From: Cellulomonas persica
Lineage (GTDB): Bacteria > Actinomycetota > Actinomycetes > Actinomycetales > Cellulomonadaceae
NCBI RefSeq assembly: GCF_007989825.1
Contig: NZ_BJUA01000006.1
Coordinates: forward strand, 124,001-188,000
Length of the DNA: 64,000 nt
Direction: 5' to 3'
In this document: positions 26,947 to 37,314 of the stretch, one piece after another
How positions within the stretch are numbered: position 1 is the first letter of the stretch
How the letters are laid out: the number at the start of each line of letters is the position of its first letter
Made by a program: the position numbers and the translations under genes
Notes under the pieces: generated by a model
Seen by the model: only the letters and a program-made list of their open reading frames with translations
Told to the model about the DNA's origin: nothing
Databases searched by the model: none

Positions 26947-28530
26947 CTAGATGCCGAGCTGGTACACACCCCAGTAGGCGAGCACGACGAGCAGCACTGC
27001 CGAGGCCGCGATCATCACGACGAGCGCGATCCCGCGGGCCGCTCCGGGTGCGACGGGCACGCCCCGCGCGCGGTTGCGCCTGATCGAGCGGAACAGCAGC
27101 ACCGCCGCCGCCACGACGAGGATGCCCAACGCCCGCACGCCGATCCACGCGCCCGTCACGACCCACCCGTTGCTCGTGTAGTCGAGCGCGAGCCGGGCGA
27201 TCGCCAGGATGTACCAGACGAAGCCCACGACCGTGACGACGACGCCGATGCCGAGCGCACCCGCCCAGCGCGCCACGCCGGGCGCGTACCGATGGACGAG
27301 AGGCGGCGGACGGTCGCCGGCCCCCGACGCCGGGTCGGGTGCGCCCCGCCGGCGTGCGGACAGCGCCTCCGCGCCTCGAGCGACCGGCGCCACGAGTCCC
27401 GCGACCAGCACGACGAGGCAGGACGCGATGAGCGTCACGGCGACGACGTCGCCGTTGTGCAGCCAGCGCGGCTCGGGCACGGGCATCGCCAGGAACGTCT
27501 GCGTCGGCTGGTCGCCCGCGACCTTGGGCGCGGCGCCTGCCGTCTCGGGCAGGCCGACGACCCAGCCGGCCATGTCCCGCAGGAAGGCGGGCACGATCTC
27601 GCCTCCGACGCGGATGCCGTGCGTGGCCTGCTCGTAGTAGCGGACCGTGACGTCGGAGCTGCCCGCGATCGCCGCGTCGCGGATGACCTGCATCGCGCCC
27701 TGGACGATCGGCATCGACGAGTCGCCCGTGCCGTAGACCATGAGCACCGGCTGCGTCATGCGGCGCTGGTAGGACGTCACGTCGAAGTCGATGTACTCGA
27801 AGCCACCCCCCGGGATGGCCATGCCGACGGCTCGCGGGATCGCGCGGAACACGCCGTGCGGGACGCCGGTCGCGCGCAGGTAGTTGTCGGCCGCGAACGC
27901 CGCCTGCTGGCGCGGCGGGACGACGGGCGCCGAGACGAGCACGACGAACTCGATGGTCGGGTCGTTCGCCGCCATCACGGGCGCGATCCAGCCACCCTCG
28001 CTCTCGGCGTACACCCCGACCCGCTCCGGGTCGACGTCCGGCAGCGAGCGCAGCAGGGCGACCGAGCGCGCGTAGTCCTCGGCCATCTGCACGTAGTCGC
28101 GGTGCCGCAGCGTGTACGTGTCGAGCCGCTTGTTCGGCACGAGCGTCACCACGCCCGACTCGGCGAGCACGCGCGCCTGCTCGTAGAACGCCTCGTCGTA
28201 CGTCCCGGTCCCCGCACCGTGCACGAAGACGATCCCGCGCCGCGGGCCGGTGGCACCCACGGGCTCGCTGAGCTGTGCCTGCACGCTCGCGCCGTCGAGC
28301 TCGACGGTCACGACACGCTGCCGCACCTCGTAGCGCTCGAGCTGCGGTGCGTTCCCGATCGCCGTGCTGGGGGTCTCCACGGCGAGCGGGTCGGTCAGGG
28401 GGACCGGGTCCCACTGCGGCCCCATGAGCGCCCCGAGCACCGCGAGCACGACGACGCCGAGCACCGTGCTCGCGACGACGCGGTACGGGCCCGTGAGCAG
28501 GTGCTCGTCCGCGCGGGCCTCCTTCAGCAT
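26947..28530 (-). CDS. membrane-anchored alpha/beta hydrolase
   Basis: A 527-residue protein. An N-terminal helix (about residues 17-36) leads to an extracytoplasmic alpha/beta hydrolase domain (about 70-320), then about four C-terminal helices. The catalytic set is visible: Ser177 in YAESEGG, Asp270 in YGTGDSSMP and His304 in ATHGIRV. The HGAGTG segment (104-109) forms the oxyanion region. The fold is like S9/esterase-type serine hydrolases; a membrane-embedded form could act on lipids or lipid-linked compounds, but the substrate is unknown. It follows era after 32 bases in the same direction, so it may be the last gene of the phoH-ybeY-corC-era transcript. Confidence 0.85.
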   Translation of the reverse strand: MLKEARADEHLLTGPYRVVASTVLGVVVLAVLGALMGPQWDPVPLTDPLAVETPSTAIGNAPQLERYEVRQRVVTVELDGASVQAQLSEPVGATGPRRGIVFVHGAGTGTYDEAFYEQARVLAESGVVTLVPNKRLDTYTLRHRDYVQMAEDYARSVALLRSLPDVDPERVGVYAESEGGWIAPVMAANDPTIEFVVLVSAPVVPPRQQAAFAADNYLRATGVPHGVFRAIPRAVGMAIPGGGFEYIDFDVTSYQRRMTQPVLMVYGTGDSSMPIVQGAMQVIRDAAIAGSSDVTVRYYEQATHGIRVGGEIVPAFLRDMAGWVVGLPETAGAAPKVAGDQPTQTFLAMPVPEPRWLHNGDVVAVTLIASCLVVLVAGLVAPVARGAEALSARRRGAPDPASGAGDRPPPLVHRYAPGVARWAGALGIGVVVTVVGFVWYILAIARLALDYTSNGWVVTGAWIGVRALGILVVAAAVLLFRSIRRNRARGVPVAPGAARGIALVVMIAASAVLLVVLAYWGVYQLGI

Positions 28531-28562
28531 GCGACTCTCCCGCCTCGCCTCGTCACCGCCGG

Positions 28563-29504
28563 TCAGAAGCCGAGCTTCCCGAGCTGCTTCGGGTCACGCT
28601 GCCAGTCCTTGGCCACCTTCACGTGCAGGTCCAGGTAGACCCGCGCGCCGAGCAGCGCCTCGATCCCGCGTCGTGCCTCGCTGCCCACGTCCCGCAGCCG
28701 CGCTCCCCCACGACCGATGACGATCGCCTTCTGGCTGTCCCGCTCGACGTACAGGTTCACGCGGACGTCCAGCATGGGGGTCCCGTCGGCCGCGGGCTGG
28801 TCGCGCGGGACGATCTCCTCGACGACGACCGCGAGCGAGTGCGGCAGCTCGTCGCGCACGCCCTCGAGCGCCGCCTCGCGCACGAGCTCGGCGACCATGA
28901 CCTCCTCGGGCTCGTCCGTGAGCTCGCCCTCGAGGTACAGCGCGGACCCGACGGGCAGGTGGGACACCAGCACGTCCGCGACGACCTCGACCTGGTAGCC
29001 GTCGACCGCCGAGACCGGCACGATGTCGGCCCAGTCCCCGAGCGCCTGCACGGCGAGCAGCTGCTCGGCGAGTCGCTGGCGCGAGACCAGGTCCGCCTTC
29101 GTGACGATCGCGACCACGGGTGTGCCGCGACGGTCGCGCGCGAGCTCGGCGAGCTGGTCGGCGATGAACCGGTCGCCGGGGCCGACCTTCTGGTCGGCGG
29201 GCAGGCAGAAGCCGACGACGTCGACCTCCGTGAGCGTGCCCTTGACGAGGTCGTTGAGCCGCTCGCCGAGCAGCGTGCGCGGCCGGTGCAGGCCTGGCGT
29301 GTCCACGAGGACCAGCTGAGCGTCGTCGCGGTGCACGATGCCGCGGATCGTGTGGCGGGTCGTCTGCGGGCGCCCCGACGTGATCGCGACCTTCTGGCCG
29401 ACGAGCGCGTTCGTGAGCGTGGACTTGCCCGCGTTCGGCCGTCCGACGAAACACGCGAAGCCCGCCCGGAACTCGCCGTCGGTCGCGGGGGTGGTCTCGG
29501 TCAT
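28563..29504 (-). CDS. era: GTPase Era
   Basis: A 313-residue Era, which binds the 3' end of 16S rRNA in 30S assembly. The G domain shows G1 GRPNAGKST, the TTRHTIRG switch region, G3 DTPGLH, G4 TKAD and a SAVDG G5 segment. The C-terminal KH domain (about 215-300) includes IVIGRGGARLRDVG. The ATG at 29504 overlaps the CorC-type gene's stop (ATGA). Together with phoH, ybeY and corC this is the standard actinobacterial order for this ribosome-maturation block, and three consecutive stop-start overlaps show translational coupling. Confidence 0.97.
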   Translation of the reverse strand: MTETTPATDGEFRAGFACFVGRPNAGKSTLTNALVGQKVAITSGRPQTTRHTIRGIVHRDDAQLVLVDTPGLHRPRTLLGERLNDLVKGTLTEVDVVGFCLPADQKVGPGDRFIADQLAELARDRRGTPVVAIVTKADLVSRQRLAEQLLAVQALGDWADIVPVSAVDGYQVEVVADVLVSHLPVGSALYLEGELTDEPEEVMVAELVREAALEGVRDELPHSLAVVVEEIVPRDQPAADGTPMLDVRVNLYVERDSQKAIVIGRGGARLRDVGSEARRGIEALLGARVYLDLHVKVAKDWQRDPKQLGKLGF

Positions 29505-30799
29505 CGTGCGGCTCCGTGCTCGTCGTCGTCGGTCGGTTCGTCGGGGGTCACGCGGTTGACCAGGACGGTCGCGAGGCGCCGACGCCGGCCCTCGACGCGC
29601 TCGGCCACGAGGTGCAGGCCGTGGATCTCACCGGCCGACCCCGGCAGCGGCACCTTGCCCAGCGCCTTGGCCAGCAGCCCGCCCGCGGAGTCGACGTCCT
29701 CGTCGTCGACCTCGAGGCCGAACAGCTCGCCCAGCTCGTCGCGGCCCAGGCGCGCGGGCACCCGGTACACGCCGTCGCCGAGGTCCTCCACGGCAGGCGC
29801 ACTCGGGTCGTGCTCGTCGGTCAGCTCACCGACGATCTCCTCGATCGCGTCCTCGATCGTCACGAGCCCGGCGATGCCGCCGTACTCATCGACCACCATC
29901 GCGAGGTGCGACGACCCTCCCTGCAGCTCGCGCAGGAGGTCGTCGACGGGCTTGGACTCCGGTACGAACACGGCGGGACGCACGAGCGACGACGCGGGCG
30001 CGTCGAGCACGTCGTCGCCCGTGCGGTCCGCACCGGCGGCGATCGGGATCTGCTGCACGATGTCCTTGAGGTACAGCACGCCGCGCAGGTCGTCGACGGA
30101 CTCCCCCACGACCGGCACGCGCGAGAACCCGGAGCGCAGCAGCAGCGCGAGCGCCTTGCGCAGCGACGTGTCCTCGTGCGTCGTCACCATGTCGGTGCGC
30201 GGCACCATGACCTCGCGCGTGAGCGTGCCTCCCAGCTCGAGCACCGAGCGGAACAGCTCGCGGTCGTCGTCCTCGATCGCCTCGGACTCGGAGACCCGCT
30301 GCACCATGTCGCGCAGCTCCTCCTCGTCGACCTCGGTCATGGCGCGCGCGGCCGCGCTGGTGCGCGCGATCGGTCCGCCGAGGACGGTCGCGGCGGTCAT
30401 CAGGCGCGAGAGCGTCGTGAGCGTCCGCACCGGGTTGCGGCGCCCGATCGTGCGCGGGCTGACGCGGACGAGCAGGTAGGCCACGATCACGCTGAGCGCG
30501 AGGCCGCCGAGCAGCACACCCCACCACGGCAGGTCGCTCGCGGCGACGACGATCGTCAGGCAGACCGTGGCGAGCATCTCGGCGACGAGCCGGAAGAACG
30601 CCGCGGCCGACGCGGAGCGCTGGGGGTGCTCGACGAGCGCCTGGACGCGGGCGGCGGCGGCGTGCCGCTGCGCGACGAGCTCGGTGACCGCGGCGCGCGT
30701 GACGCGCACGACCGCGACCTCGCCCGCCGAGAGAGCAGCGGCCAGGACCGTGCCCAGGACCGCGACGACGACGAGCAGCCCGACCGGGACGTCGCTCAC
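29501..30799 (-). CDS. hemolysin/CorC-type CNNM transporter-like protein
   Basis: A 432-residue protein. It has a DUF21/CNNM membrane domain (about residues 1-170, with four hydrophobic segments and [18 protein letters not shown]), two CBS domains (about 190-315; MVPRTDMVT and [24 protein letters not shown]) and a C-terminal CorC_HlyC domain (about 335-415). Members of this family export Mg2+ or related divalent ions; older annotations call them hemolysins. It is coupled on both sides: GTGA with ybeY, and ATGA with era. Its place in this operon is standard for actinobacteria. The specific ion cannot be inferred. Confidence 0.93.
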   Translation of the reverse strand: MSDVPVGLLVVVAVLGTVLAAALSAGEVAVVRVTRAAVTELVAQRHAAAARVQALVEHPQRSASAAAFFRLVAEMLATVCLTIVVAASDLPWWGVLLGGLALSVIVAYLLVRVSPRTIGRRNPVRTLTTLSRLMTAATVLGGPIARTSAAARAMTEVDEEELRDMVQRVSESEAIEDDDRELFRSVLELGGTLTREVMVPRTDMVTTHEDTSLRKALALLLRSGFSRVPVVGESVDDLRGVLYLKDIVQQIPIAAGADRTGDDVLDAPASSLVRPAVFVPESKPVDDLLRELQGGSSHLAMVVDEYGGIAGLVTIEDAIEEIVGELTDEHDPSAPAVEDLGDGVYRVPARLGRDELGELFGLEVDDEDVDSAGGLLAKALGKVPLPGSAGEIHGLHLVAERVEGRRRRLATVLVNRVTPDEPTDDDEHGAAR

Positions 30800-31248
30800 C
30801 GGCCGGCCAGGAAGGTCAGCAGCAGGCGGCGCTGGAGGCCGAACATCTCCTTCTCCTCCTCGGGCTCCGCGTGGTCGAACCCCAGCAGGTGCAGGATCCC
30901 GTGCGTGGTCAGCAGCAGGAGCTCCTCGACGGTCGAGTGGCCCGCGACGACGGCCTGCTGCGCGGCGACCTCCGGGCACAGCACCACGTCACCGAGCAGG
31001 CCGGGCGGTGTGACGTCGCCGTCGCGCCCGGGCCGCAGCTCGTCCATCGGGAAGGACAGCACGTCGGTCGGGCCGGGCTCGTCCATCCACTTGACGTGCA
31101 GCTCGGTCATGACGTCCGTGCCGACGAGCATGATCGACAGGTCCGTCTGCGGGTGCACGTGCATCTCGTCGAGCACGTACCGGGCCAGGGCGGCGAACTC
31201 CCCCTCGTCGACCTCGTAGTCCGACTCGTTGTTGACCTCGATGCTCAT
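30796..31248 (-). CDS. ybeY: rRNA maturation endoribonuclease YbeY
   Basis: A 150-residue YbeY, a zinc metalloprotein involved in 16S rRNA 3'-end processing and ribosome quality control. The three-His zinc site is plain in [11 protein letters not shown] (about residues 116-126), preceded by the [11 protein letters not shown] strand. Full family length. It lies between phoH and the CorC-type gene, overlapping both by four bases, which matches the usual gene order. Confidence 0.96.
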   Translation of the reverse strand: MSIEVNNESDYEVDEGEFAALARYVLDEMHVHPQTDLSIMLVGTDVMTELHVKWMDEPGPTDVLSFPMDELRPGRDGDVTPPGLLGDVVLCPEVAAQQAVVAGHSTVEELLLLTTHGILHLLGFDHAEPEEEKEMFGLQRRLLLTFLAGR

Positions 31249-32258
31249 CGGCGGCCCGTGCTCCCGTTCTCGTCCCAGCGCGCGTACGCGTCGATGATCT
31301 CGCTGACCAGCCGGTGCCGGACCACGTCCGACGAGCTCAGCCGGCAGAACGCGACGTCGTCGACGTCGGAGAGGATGCGCTCGACCACCCGCAGACCCGA
31401 CGTCGTGCCCGACGGCAGGTCGACCTGCGTCACGTCACCCGTGACGACGACCTTGCTGCCGAAGCCCAGGCGCGTCAGGAACATCTTCATCTGCTCGACG
31501 GAGGTGTTCTGCGCCTCGTCGAGGATGATGAACGAGTCGTTGAGCGTGCGGCCGCGCATGTACGCCAGCGGCGCGACCTCGATCGTGCCCGCCTCGAGCA
31601 GCCGCGGGATCGACTCGGGGTCGACCATGTCGTGCAGCGCGTCGTACAGCGGGCGCAGGTACGGGTCGATCTTCTCCGCGAGCGTGCCCGGCAGGAACCC
31701 GAGCCGTTCACCCGCCTCGACCGCGGGGCGCGTGAGCACGATCCGGTTGACCGTGCGGTCGTTGAGCGCCTGCACCGCCTTGGCCATCGCGAGGTACGTC
31801 TTGCCGGTGCCCGCCGGACCGATGCCGAACGTCACGGTGTGCCGGTCGATCGCGTCGACGTACTCCTTCTGCCCCGCGGTCTTGGCGCGGATCGTGCGCC
31901 CGCGCGTCGACAGGATGTTGAACGTGAGGATGTCCGCGGGACGCGCGTGCGAGCCGGCGGTGAGCATCGCGACCGTGCGGCGCACCACGTCGGGCGTGAG
32001 CGGCGTGCCCGCGGCGGTCATCTCGACGAGCTCGTCGACGAGCCGGGTCAGGAGCGCCACGTCGCCCGCCGGGCCGGCGAGGCGGACCTCGTTGCCGCGC
32101 ACGTGCACGTCGACGCCGGAGAAGCCGGACTCGATCTCCTTGAGCACCTCGTCGCGCAGGCCCAGGAGCTCGACCATCGAGACGTCTGCCGGGACCGAGA
32201 TGCGGTGCTCGACGCGTGCGGGTGCACCGGTGTGCGGTGCGGGGTTCGTCTCGGCCAT
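31245..32258 (-). CDS. phoH: PhoH-family ATPase
   Basis: A 337-residue PhoH/YbeZ protein. An N-terminal region (about residues 15-100) carries the KH-like [12 protein letters not shown] strand. The PhoH ATPase domain (about 120-325) has Walker [12 protein letters not shown], Walker [13 protein letters not shown] and [18 protein letters not shown]. It is an RNA-associated ATPase or helicase that works with YbeY. The ATG at 32258 is followed by the coupled ybeY start. It is the first gene of this minus-strand operon and divergent from ppdK, with a 236-base spacer between their start codons. Confidence 0.95.
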   Translation of the reverse strand: MAETNPAPHTGAPARVEHRISVPADVSMVELLGLRDEVLKEIESGFSGVDVHVRGNEVRLAGPAGDVALLTRLVDELVEMTAAGTPLTPDVVRRTVAMLTAGSHARPADILTFNILSTRGRTIRAKTAGQKEYVDAIDRHTVTFGIGPAGTGKTYLAMAKAVQALNDRTVNRIVLTRPAVEAGERLGFLPGTLAEKIDPYLRPLYDALHDMVDPESIPRLLEAGTIEVAPLAYMRGRTLNDSFIILDEAQNTSVEQMKMFLTRLGFGSKVVVTGDVTQVDLPSGTTSGLRVVERILSDVDDVAFCRLSSSDVVRHRLVSEIIDAYARWDENGSTGRR

Positions 32259-32494
32259 GTGATCGGCGTGCGCCGTCGCTCCTTCGTCGCTGCGGTCTCG
32301 CCGCCCATCCTACGTGGCAGGCGTGGGCGGGCTCTCGGCGGCAGCGGCGCAGCACGTCACGGCTCCCGGACGTAGGTCCCGTGGAACTGTCCACGGACCG
32401 GGACGAGACTGGGAGGAGCTCCCGGGCGACGAGGCCCGGTGGGCACGCGCGGCCGGGCAACGGGGCCTGGTCGCACACCGTGGAGGTGGAGGCC

Positions 32495-35200
32495 GTGGCC
32501 GGCTACGTATGGGACTTCAGCGAAGGTGACAAGGACGCCAAGGACCTCCTGGGCGGCAAGGGGGCAGGCCTGGCGGAGATGACCCGCCTGGGGCTCCCGG
32601 TACCCCCGGGGTTCACGATCACGACGCAGGCATGCCGCGAGTACATGCGCGACGGCGAGGTGCCGCCAGAGCTCCGCGTCGAGGTCACGATGGCGATGCG
32701 CAGGCTCGAGGACGCGATGCACCGGCACTTCGGCGACCCCGCCGACCCGCTGCTCGTCTCGGTCCGCTCGGGTGCCAAGTTCTCGATGCCCGGGATGATG
32801 GAGACCGTCCTCGACGTCGGGCTCAACGACCTCACGGTGCACGGCCTGGCGGCGTTCACGGGCGACGAGCGGTTCGCGTGGGACTCCTACCGACGCCTGG
32901 TGCAGATGTTCGGCCGCACGGTGCTCGGCATCGCGGGTGAGGAGTTCTCGGACGCGCTCGACAAGGCGAAGGCCGCGCGCGGCGTCAGCTCCGACGTGGA
33001 CCTCGGCACCGACGACCTGCGCGAGCTCGTGAGCACCTACAAGGAGATCGTGCGCGAGCAGACGGGGCGCGAGTTTCCGCAGTCGCCGCGTGAGCAGCTC
33101 GACCTGGCGATCACCGCGGTCTTCAACTCGTGGAACACCGAGCGTGCGCGGCTGTACCGGCGTCAGGAGCGCATCTCCGACGACCTCGGCACAGCCGTCA
33201 ACGTGTGCGCGATGGTGTTCGGCAACCTCGGCCCGACGTCCGGCACGGGTGTGGCGTTCACGCGCGACCCCGCCACGGGCCGCTCGGGCGTGTACGGCGA
33301 CTACCTCGCCAACGCCCAGGGTGAGGACGTGGTCGCGGGCATCCGCAACACGTCGGGCCTCGCCGAGCTCGAGCGCCTCGACCCCGAGGCGTACGCCGAC
33401 CTGCGCACCGCGATGCGGCGCCTCGAGACGCACTACCGCGACCTGTGCGACATCGAGTTCACGGTCGAGCGCGGCAAGCTCTGGATGCTGCAGACGCGCG
33501 TCGGCAAGCGCACCGCGCCCGCGGCGTTCCGCGTCGCCGTGCAGCTCGTCGACGAGCACCTCATCACGATGGACGAGGCGATCGACCGCGTGACGGGCGC
33601 CCAGCTCTCGCAGCTGCTGTTCCCGCAGTTCGACCCGAGCGGCGCGCGCGAGCTGCTCGCCAAGGGCATGGCGGCCTCCCCCGGCGCGGCCGTGGGCATG
33701 GCGGTGTTCGACGCCGAGACCGCCCAGGCGTGGGCGGCCGACGGCAAGGACGTCGTCCTCGTCCGGCGCGAGACCAACCCTGACGACCTCGGCGGCATGA
33801 TCGCCTCGGTCGGCGTGCTCACCGCGCGCGGCGGCAAGACGTCGCACGCCGCGGTCGTCGCGCGCGGCATGGGCCGCACGTGCGTCGTCGGCGCCGAGGC
33901 GCTCGACATCGACCCCGTGGCGCGCCGCCTGAAGGTCGCCGGCCGGACCGTCCACGAGGGCGACGTCATCGCGATCGACGGCTCGACGGGCGAGATCTTC
34001 CTCGGCTCGGTCCCGGTGCGTCCGTCGCCGGTCAGCCGGTACCTCGAGGACGGCCTGGAGGTCGCCATCGCGGAGGCCCCGGACGACGAGACGCGCGAGC
34101 TCGTCGTCGCGGTCGACCGGATCCTCACGCACGCGGACTCGGTGCGCCGCCTGCGTGTGCGGGCCAACGCCGACACGCCCGAGGACGCCGAGCGCGCCCG
34201 TCGGCTCGGGGCGCAGGGCATCGGACTGTGCCGCACCGAGCACATGTTCCTCGGTGAGCGGCGGGTGCTCGTGGAGCGCGTCGTCCTGGCGCAGACCGAC
34301 GACGAGCGTCAGGAGGCCTTCGACGCGCTGCTCCCGGTCCAGCGCGAGGACTTCGTCGGGATCCTGCGCGAGATGGACGGCCTGCCGGCCACGATCCGCC
34401 TGCTCGACCCGCCGCTGCACGAGTTCCTGCCCGACCTCACCGAGCTCTCGGTCAAGGTCGCCCTGGCCGAGTCCCGCGGCGAGGTGGACCCGCACGACGT
34501 GACCCTGCTCGCGGCGGTCCGGCGCATGCACGAGGCCAACCCGATGCTCGGCTTGCGCGGCGTGCGTCTCGGGCTCGTGATCCCGGGCCTGTTCGCGCTG
34601 CAGATCCGCGCGGTCTGCGAGGCGACCGCCCGGCTGCTCGCCGACGGCCTGGCCCCGCGGCCGGAGATCATGGTCCCGCTCGTCGGCTCGGTGCAGGAGC
34701 TGCGGCTCGTGCGCGAGGAGGCGCTCGCGATCATGGACGCCGTCTCGCAGGAGACGGGCCAGCGGCTCGACCTGCCGGTCGGCTGCATGATCGAGCTGCC
34801 GCGCGCGGCGCTCACCGCCGACCGTCTCGCGACCGAGGCGCAGTTCTTCTCGTTCGGCACGAACGACCTGACGCAGACCACGTGGGGCTTCTCGCGCGAC
34901 GACGTCGAGGGTGCGTTCTTCGCGCAGTACACGGCCAACGGCGTGCTCGCGGTCTCCCCGTTCGAGACCGTCGACCAGCGCGGCGTCGGGCGCCTGGTGA
35001 AGATCGCGGTCGAGGAGGGCCGGTCGGTCCGTCCCGACCTGCACCTGGGCGTGTGCGGCGAGCACGGTGGTGACCCGGAGAGCATCCGGTTCTTCCACGC
35101 GGTCGGTCTGGACTACGTGTCCTGCAGCCCGTTCCGCGTGCCGGTCGCGCGGCTCGAGGCAGGGCGCGCGGCGGTCTCGTCGTCGGCGGACACCCGCTGA
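32495..35200 (+). CDS. ppdK: pyruvate, phosphate dikinase
   Basis: A 901-residue enzyme that interconverts pyruvate, ATP and Pi with PEP, AMP and PPi. The N-terminal ATP-grasp domain starts with YVWDFSEGDKDAKDLLGGKGAGLAEM. The phosphohistidine domain carries the catalytic His in GGKTSHAAVVARGMG, and the C-terminal PEP-binding barrel ends with the catalytic Cys in GVCGEHGGDPESI. I chose the GTG at 32495 because the family begins only a few residues before the YVWDF strand and GGAGG lies eight bases upstream; alternative GTGs at 32480 and 32486 would add five and three residues. It is monocistronic, with a strong hairpin after the stop, and may support gluconeogenesis or PPi-linked glycolysis. 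Confidence 0.97.
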   Translation: MAGYVWDFSEGDKDAKDLLGGKGAGLAEMTRLGLPVPPGFTITTQACREYMRDGEVPPELRVEVTMAMRRLEDAMHRHFGDPADPLLVSVRSGAKFSMPGMMETVLDVGLNDLTVHGLAAFTGDERFAWDSYRRLVQMFGRTVLGIAGEEFSDALDKAKAARGVSSDVDLGTDDLRELVSTYKEIVREQTGREFPQSPREQLDLAITAVFNSWNTERARLYRRQERISDDLGTAVNVCAMVFGNLGPTSGTGVAFTRDPATGRSGVYGDYLANAQGEDVVAGIRNTSGLAELERLDPEAYADLRTAMRRLETHYRDLCDIEFTVERGKLWMLQTRVGKRTAPAAFRVAVQLVDEHLITMDEAIDRVTGAQLSQLLFPQFDPSGARELLAKGMAASPGAAVGMAVFDAETAQAWAADGKDVVLVRRETNPDDLGGMIASVGVLTARGGKTSHAAVVARGMGRTCVVGAEALDIDPVARRLKVAGRTVHEGDVIAIDGSTGEIFLGSVPVRPSPVSRYLEDGLEVAIAEAPDDETRELVVAVDRILTHADSVRRLRVRANADTPEDAERARRLGAQGIGLCRTEHMFLGERRVLVERVVLAQTDDERQEAFDALLPVQREDFVGILREMDGLPATIRLLDPPLHEFLPDLTELSVKVALAESRGEVDPHDVTLLAAVRRMHEANPMLGLRGVRLGLVIPGLFALQIRAVCEATARLLADGLAPRPEIMVPLVGSVQELRLVREEALAIMDAVSQETGQRLDLPVGCMIELPRAALTADRLATEAQFFSFGTNDLTQTTWGFSRDDVEGAFFAQYTANGVLAVSPFETVDQRGVGRLVKIAVEEGRSVRPDLHLGVCGEHGGDPESIRFFHAVGLDYVSCSPFRVPVARLEAGRAAVSSSADTR

Positions 35201-35246
35201 CGGCGGTCGCCGGCGTCACCCTCCGGGCGCCCGGCGGGCCGTGACC

Positions 35247-35287
35247 AGGGCCCCGGTTCGCGAGTCGACCTCGCGGGCCGGGGCCCT
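35247..35287. terminator. strong bidirectional terminator between ppdK and rsmE
   Basis: Outer arms of ten pairs (AGGGCCCCGG with CCGGGGCCCT) and inner arms of six (CGCGAG with CTCGCG) enclose a TCGAC loop. It sits in the 108-base gap between convergent ppdK and rsmE. No T-run follows, which is normal for this GC content. Confidence 0.8.
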
Positions 35288-35308
35288 CTCGTGCGCGCGA
35301 CGACCGTG

Positions 35309-36067
35309 CTACGACCAGCGCCCGAGCCGCGTCGCCAGCAGCGCGAGCGCCACCGGGCCCGCGGTCGACGTGCGCAGCACGTGCGGGCCGAGCCGCACCG
35401 GTCGCGCGCCGGCGTCCGTGAGTCGCGCGAGCTCGTCGTCGCCGATGCCGCCTTCGGGGCCGACGACGACCAGCACGTCGCCCGCGTCGGGCAGCGCCGT
35501 GCCCGCGAGCGGCTCGGTCGCGTCCTCGTGCAGCACCAGGACGGCGCCGCCGGCCTCGACGACCTCACGCGTGCGCGCGGCCAGATGCCTCGAGTCGAGC
35601 GCGTGCGCGACGTCGGGCACCCACGCGCGTCGTGACTGCTTGGCCGCGGTCCGGACCGTCCCGAGCCACCGCGCGCGGGACTTCGCGGCACGCTCGCCGC
35701 GCCACACGACGATCGAGCGCTCGGCCTGCCACGGCACCACCGCGTCCGCGCCGACCTCGGTCGCCGCCTCGATCGCGAGCTCGTCACGGTCACCCTTGGC
35801 GAGCGCCTGCACGAGCACGAGCCGCACCGGGGGGGCGGGCTCGCGCACGACGTCCTGCGCCTGGACGTCGACGCCCTCGTGGGTCACGCTCGCGACCACG
35901 CCGACGAGCCGCACACCGCACGTGTCGACCACGTCCACGCGCTCGCCGGCGGTCCGGCGCTGCACGACGCCCGCGTGCCGCCCCTCGGCTCCGTCGAGGC
36001 GGACGACGTCACCCGGGGCCACGGCGTCGAGCCGGCCCGGCTCGACGAGGAAGACCGGTGCCGTCAC
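35309..36067 (-). CDS. rsmE: 16S rRNA (uracil-1498-N3)-methyltransferase RsmE
   Basis: A 252-residue SPOUT-family methyltransferase that modifies U1498 of 16S rRNA. The N-terminal PUA-like domain is followed by the knotted SAM-binding region: LVLVQALAKGDRDELAIEAATEVG near residues 84-107, VVVGPEGGIGDDEL near 205-218, and LGPHVLRTSTA near 231-241. The GTG at 36067 lies one base after the dnaJ stop. The dnaJ-rsmE order is typical for actinobacteria, and the two are almost surely cotranscribed from the hrcA promoter. Confidence 0.95.
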   Translation of the reverse strand: MTAPVFLVEPGRLDAVAPGDVVRLDGAEGRHAGVVQRRTAGERVDVVDTCGVRLVGVVASVTHEGVDVQAQDVVREPAPPVRLVLVQALAKGDRDELAIEAATEVGADAVVPWQAERSIVVWRGERAAKSRARWLGTVRTAAKQSRRAWVPDVAHALDSRHLAARTREVVEAGGAVLVLHEDATEPLAGTALPDAGDVLVVVGPEGGIGDDELARLTDAGARPVRLGPHVLRTSTAGPVALALLATRLGRWS

Positions 36068-36068
36068 C

Positions 36069-37199
36069 TCAGCGCCCGGCGAGCTTGTCGCGCAGCTTGC
36101 CGAAGACGCCCTGGTGGGCGGCAGCGAGCCGCGCCTCGGGGCGCTCCTCGCCCCGCAGCGCCGCCAGACGCTGCAGCAGCTCGACCTGCTCGTCGTCCAG
36201 ACCCGTGGGGACCTGGACGTCGACGTGCACGTGCAGGTCTCCGCGCCCGCCCACGTGCAGGTGGCCGACGCCCAGACCCTTGAGCGTGACGACCTGCTCG
36301 GGCTGCGTGCCCGGGCGCAGGTCGACCTCCTGGGGTCCGTCGAGCGTCTCGAGCGTCAGGACCGTACCCAGCGCGGCGGCCGTCATCGGCACCGAGAGCG
36401 TCGCGTGCAGGTCGTCGCCGTCGCGCTGGAAGACCTCGTGCCGGCGCTCGCGCACCTCGAGGTACACGTCACCGGCAGGCCCCCCGGCCGGGCCGACCTC
36501 GCCCTGGCCGGTGAGCTTGATGCGCGTGCCGGTGTCGACACCCGCGGGGACGTCGACCGCGAGCGTGCGACGCGAGCGCACGCGACCCTCGCCCGCGCAC
36601 TCGGTGCAGGGCTCGGGGATCGTCGAGCCGAACCCGCGGCACGCCGCGCACGGCTGGTTCGTCATGACCTGGCCGAGGAACGAGCGCGCGACGCGCTGCA
36701 CGGTGCCGCGGCCGTGGCACACCTCGCACGTGCGCGGCGACGTCCCGGGCCGGCAGCAGGAGCCCTGGCACGTCGGGCACAGGACCGCGGTGTCGACCGC
36801 GATCTCACGGTGCGTGCCGAATGTGACCTCGGCGAGGTCGAGGTCGAGCCGCACGAGTGCGTCCTGGCCGCGACGCGACCGCGGGATCGGCCCGCGCTGC
36901 GCGGACGCACCCGTCGCGGCGCCGAAGAACGTCTCGAAGATGTCCTGGAAGCCGAAGCCGCCACCCATGCCGCCGCCGGGCGACGACGGGTCCGCGCCGA
37001 GGTCGTACGCGCGACGCTTCTCGGGGTTGCCGAGCACCTCGTACGCGCGCGAGACGTCCTTGAACCGGGCCTCGGCCGCCGGGTCGTCGCCCGCGACGTC
37101 CGGGTGGTGCTCGCGTGCGAGCTTCCGGTAGGCCTTCTTGATCTGCTCGGGCGTCGCGTCGTGCGCGACCCCGAGGATCTCGTAGTAGTCGTTGCTCAC
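36069..37199 (-). CDS. dnaJ: chaperone protein DnaJ
   Basis: A 376-residue DnaJ (type I Hsp40). It shows the J domain with HPD (YYEILGV to REHHPDVAGD), a Gly/Phe-rich linker (GGGMGGGFGFQDIFE), a central zinc domain with four CxxCxG-type motifs (CPTCQGSC, CEVCHGRG, CAACRGFG, CTECAGEG), and the C-terminal substrate-binding region. It stimulates DnaK. This is the hrcA-linked copy (DnaJ2 in many actinobacteria, which usually have another next to dnaK). The GTG start at 37199 lies 115 bases after the hrcA stop. Heat control is expected through the CIRCE element upstream of hrcA. Confidence 0.96.
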   Translation of the reverse strand: MSNDYYEILGVAHDATPEQIKKAYRKLAREHHPDVAGDDPAAEARFKDVSRAYEVLGNPEKRRAYDLGADPSSPGGGMGGGFGFQDIFETFFGAATGASAQRGPIPRSRRGQDALVRLDLDLAEVTFGTHREIAVDTAVLCPTCQGSCCRPGTSPRTCEVCHGRGTVQRVARSFLGQVMTNQPCAACRGFGSTIPEPCTECAGEGRVRSRRTLAVDVPAGVDTGTRIKLTGQGEVGPAGGPAGDVYLEVRERRHEVFQRDGDDLHATLSVPMTAAALGTVLTLETLDGPQEVDLRPGTQPEQVVTLKGLGVGHLHVGGRGDLHVHVDVQVPTGLDDEQVELLQRLAALRGEERPEARLAAAHQGVFGKLRDKLAGR

Positions 37200-37314
37200 G
37201 AGGTGGTGTGCTCGCTTCCTGGCGGGCTCGTCGGGCGGTCAGGACGCCGCGGCGTCCGGTGTGTCGTCGTCGGGACGTGCTGGGTCGTCGGGACGTTGAG
37301 GCAGGTCGGTCAGG

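Noticed and set aside
32357-35098. A 913-residue minus-strand frame opposite ppdK
   Set aside because: It has no domain and mirrors the ppdK coding frame; ppdK has all family motifs.
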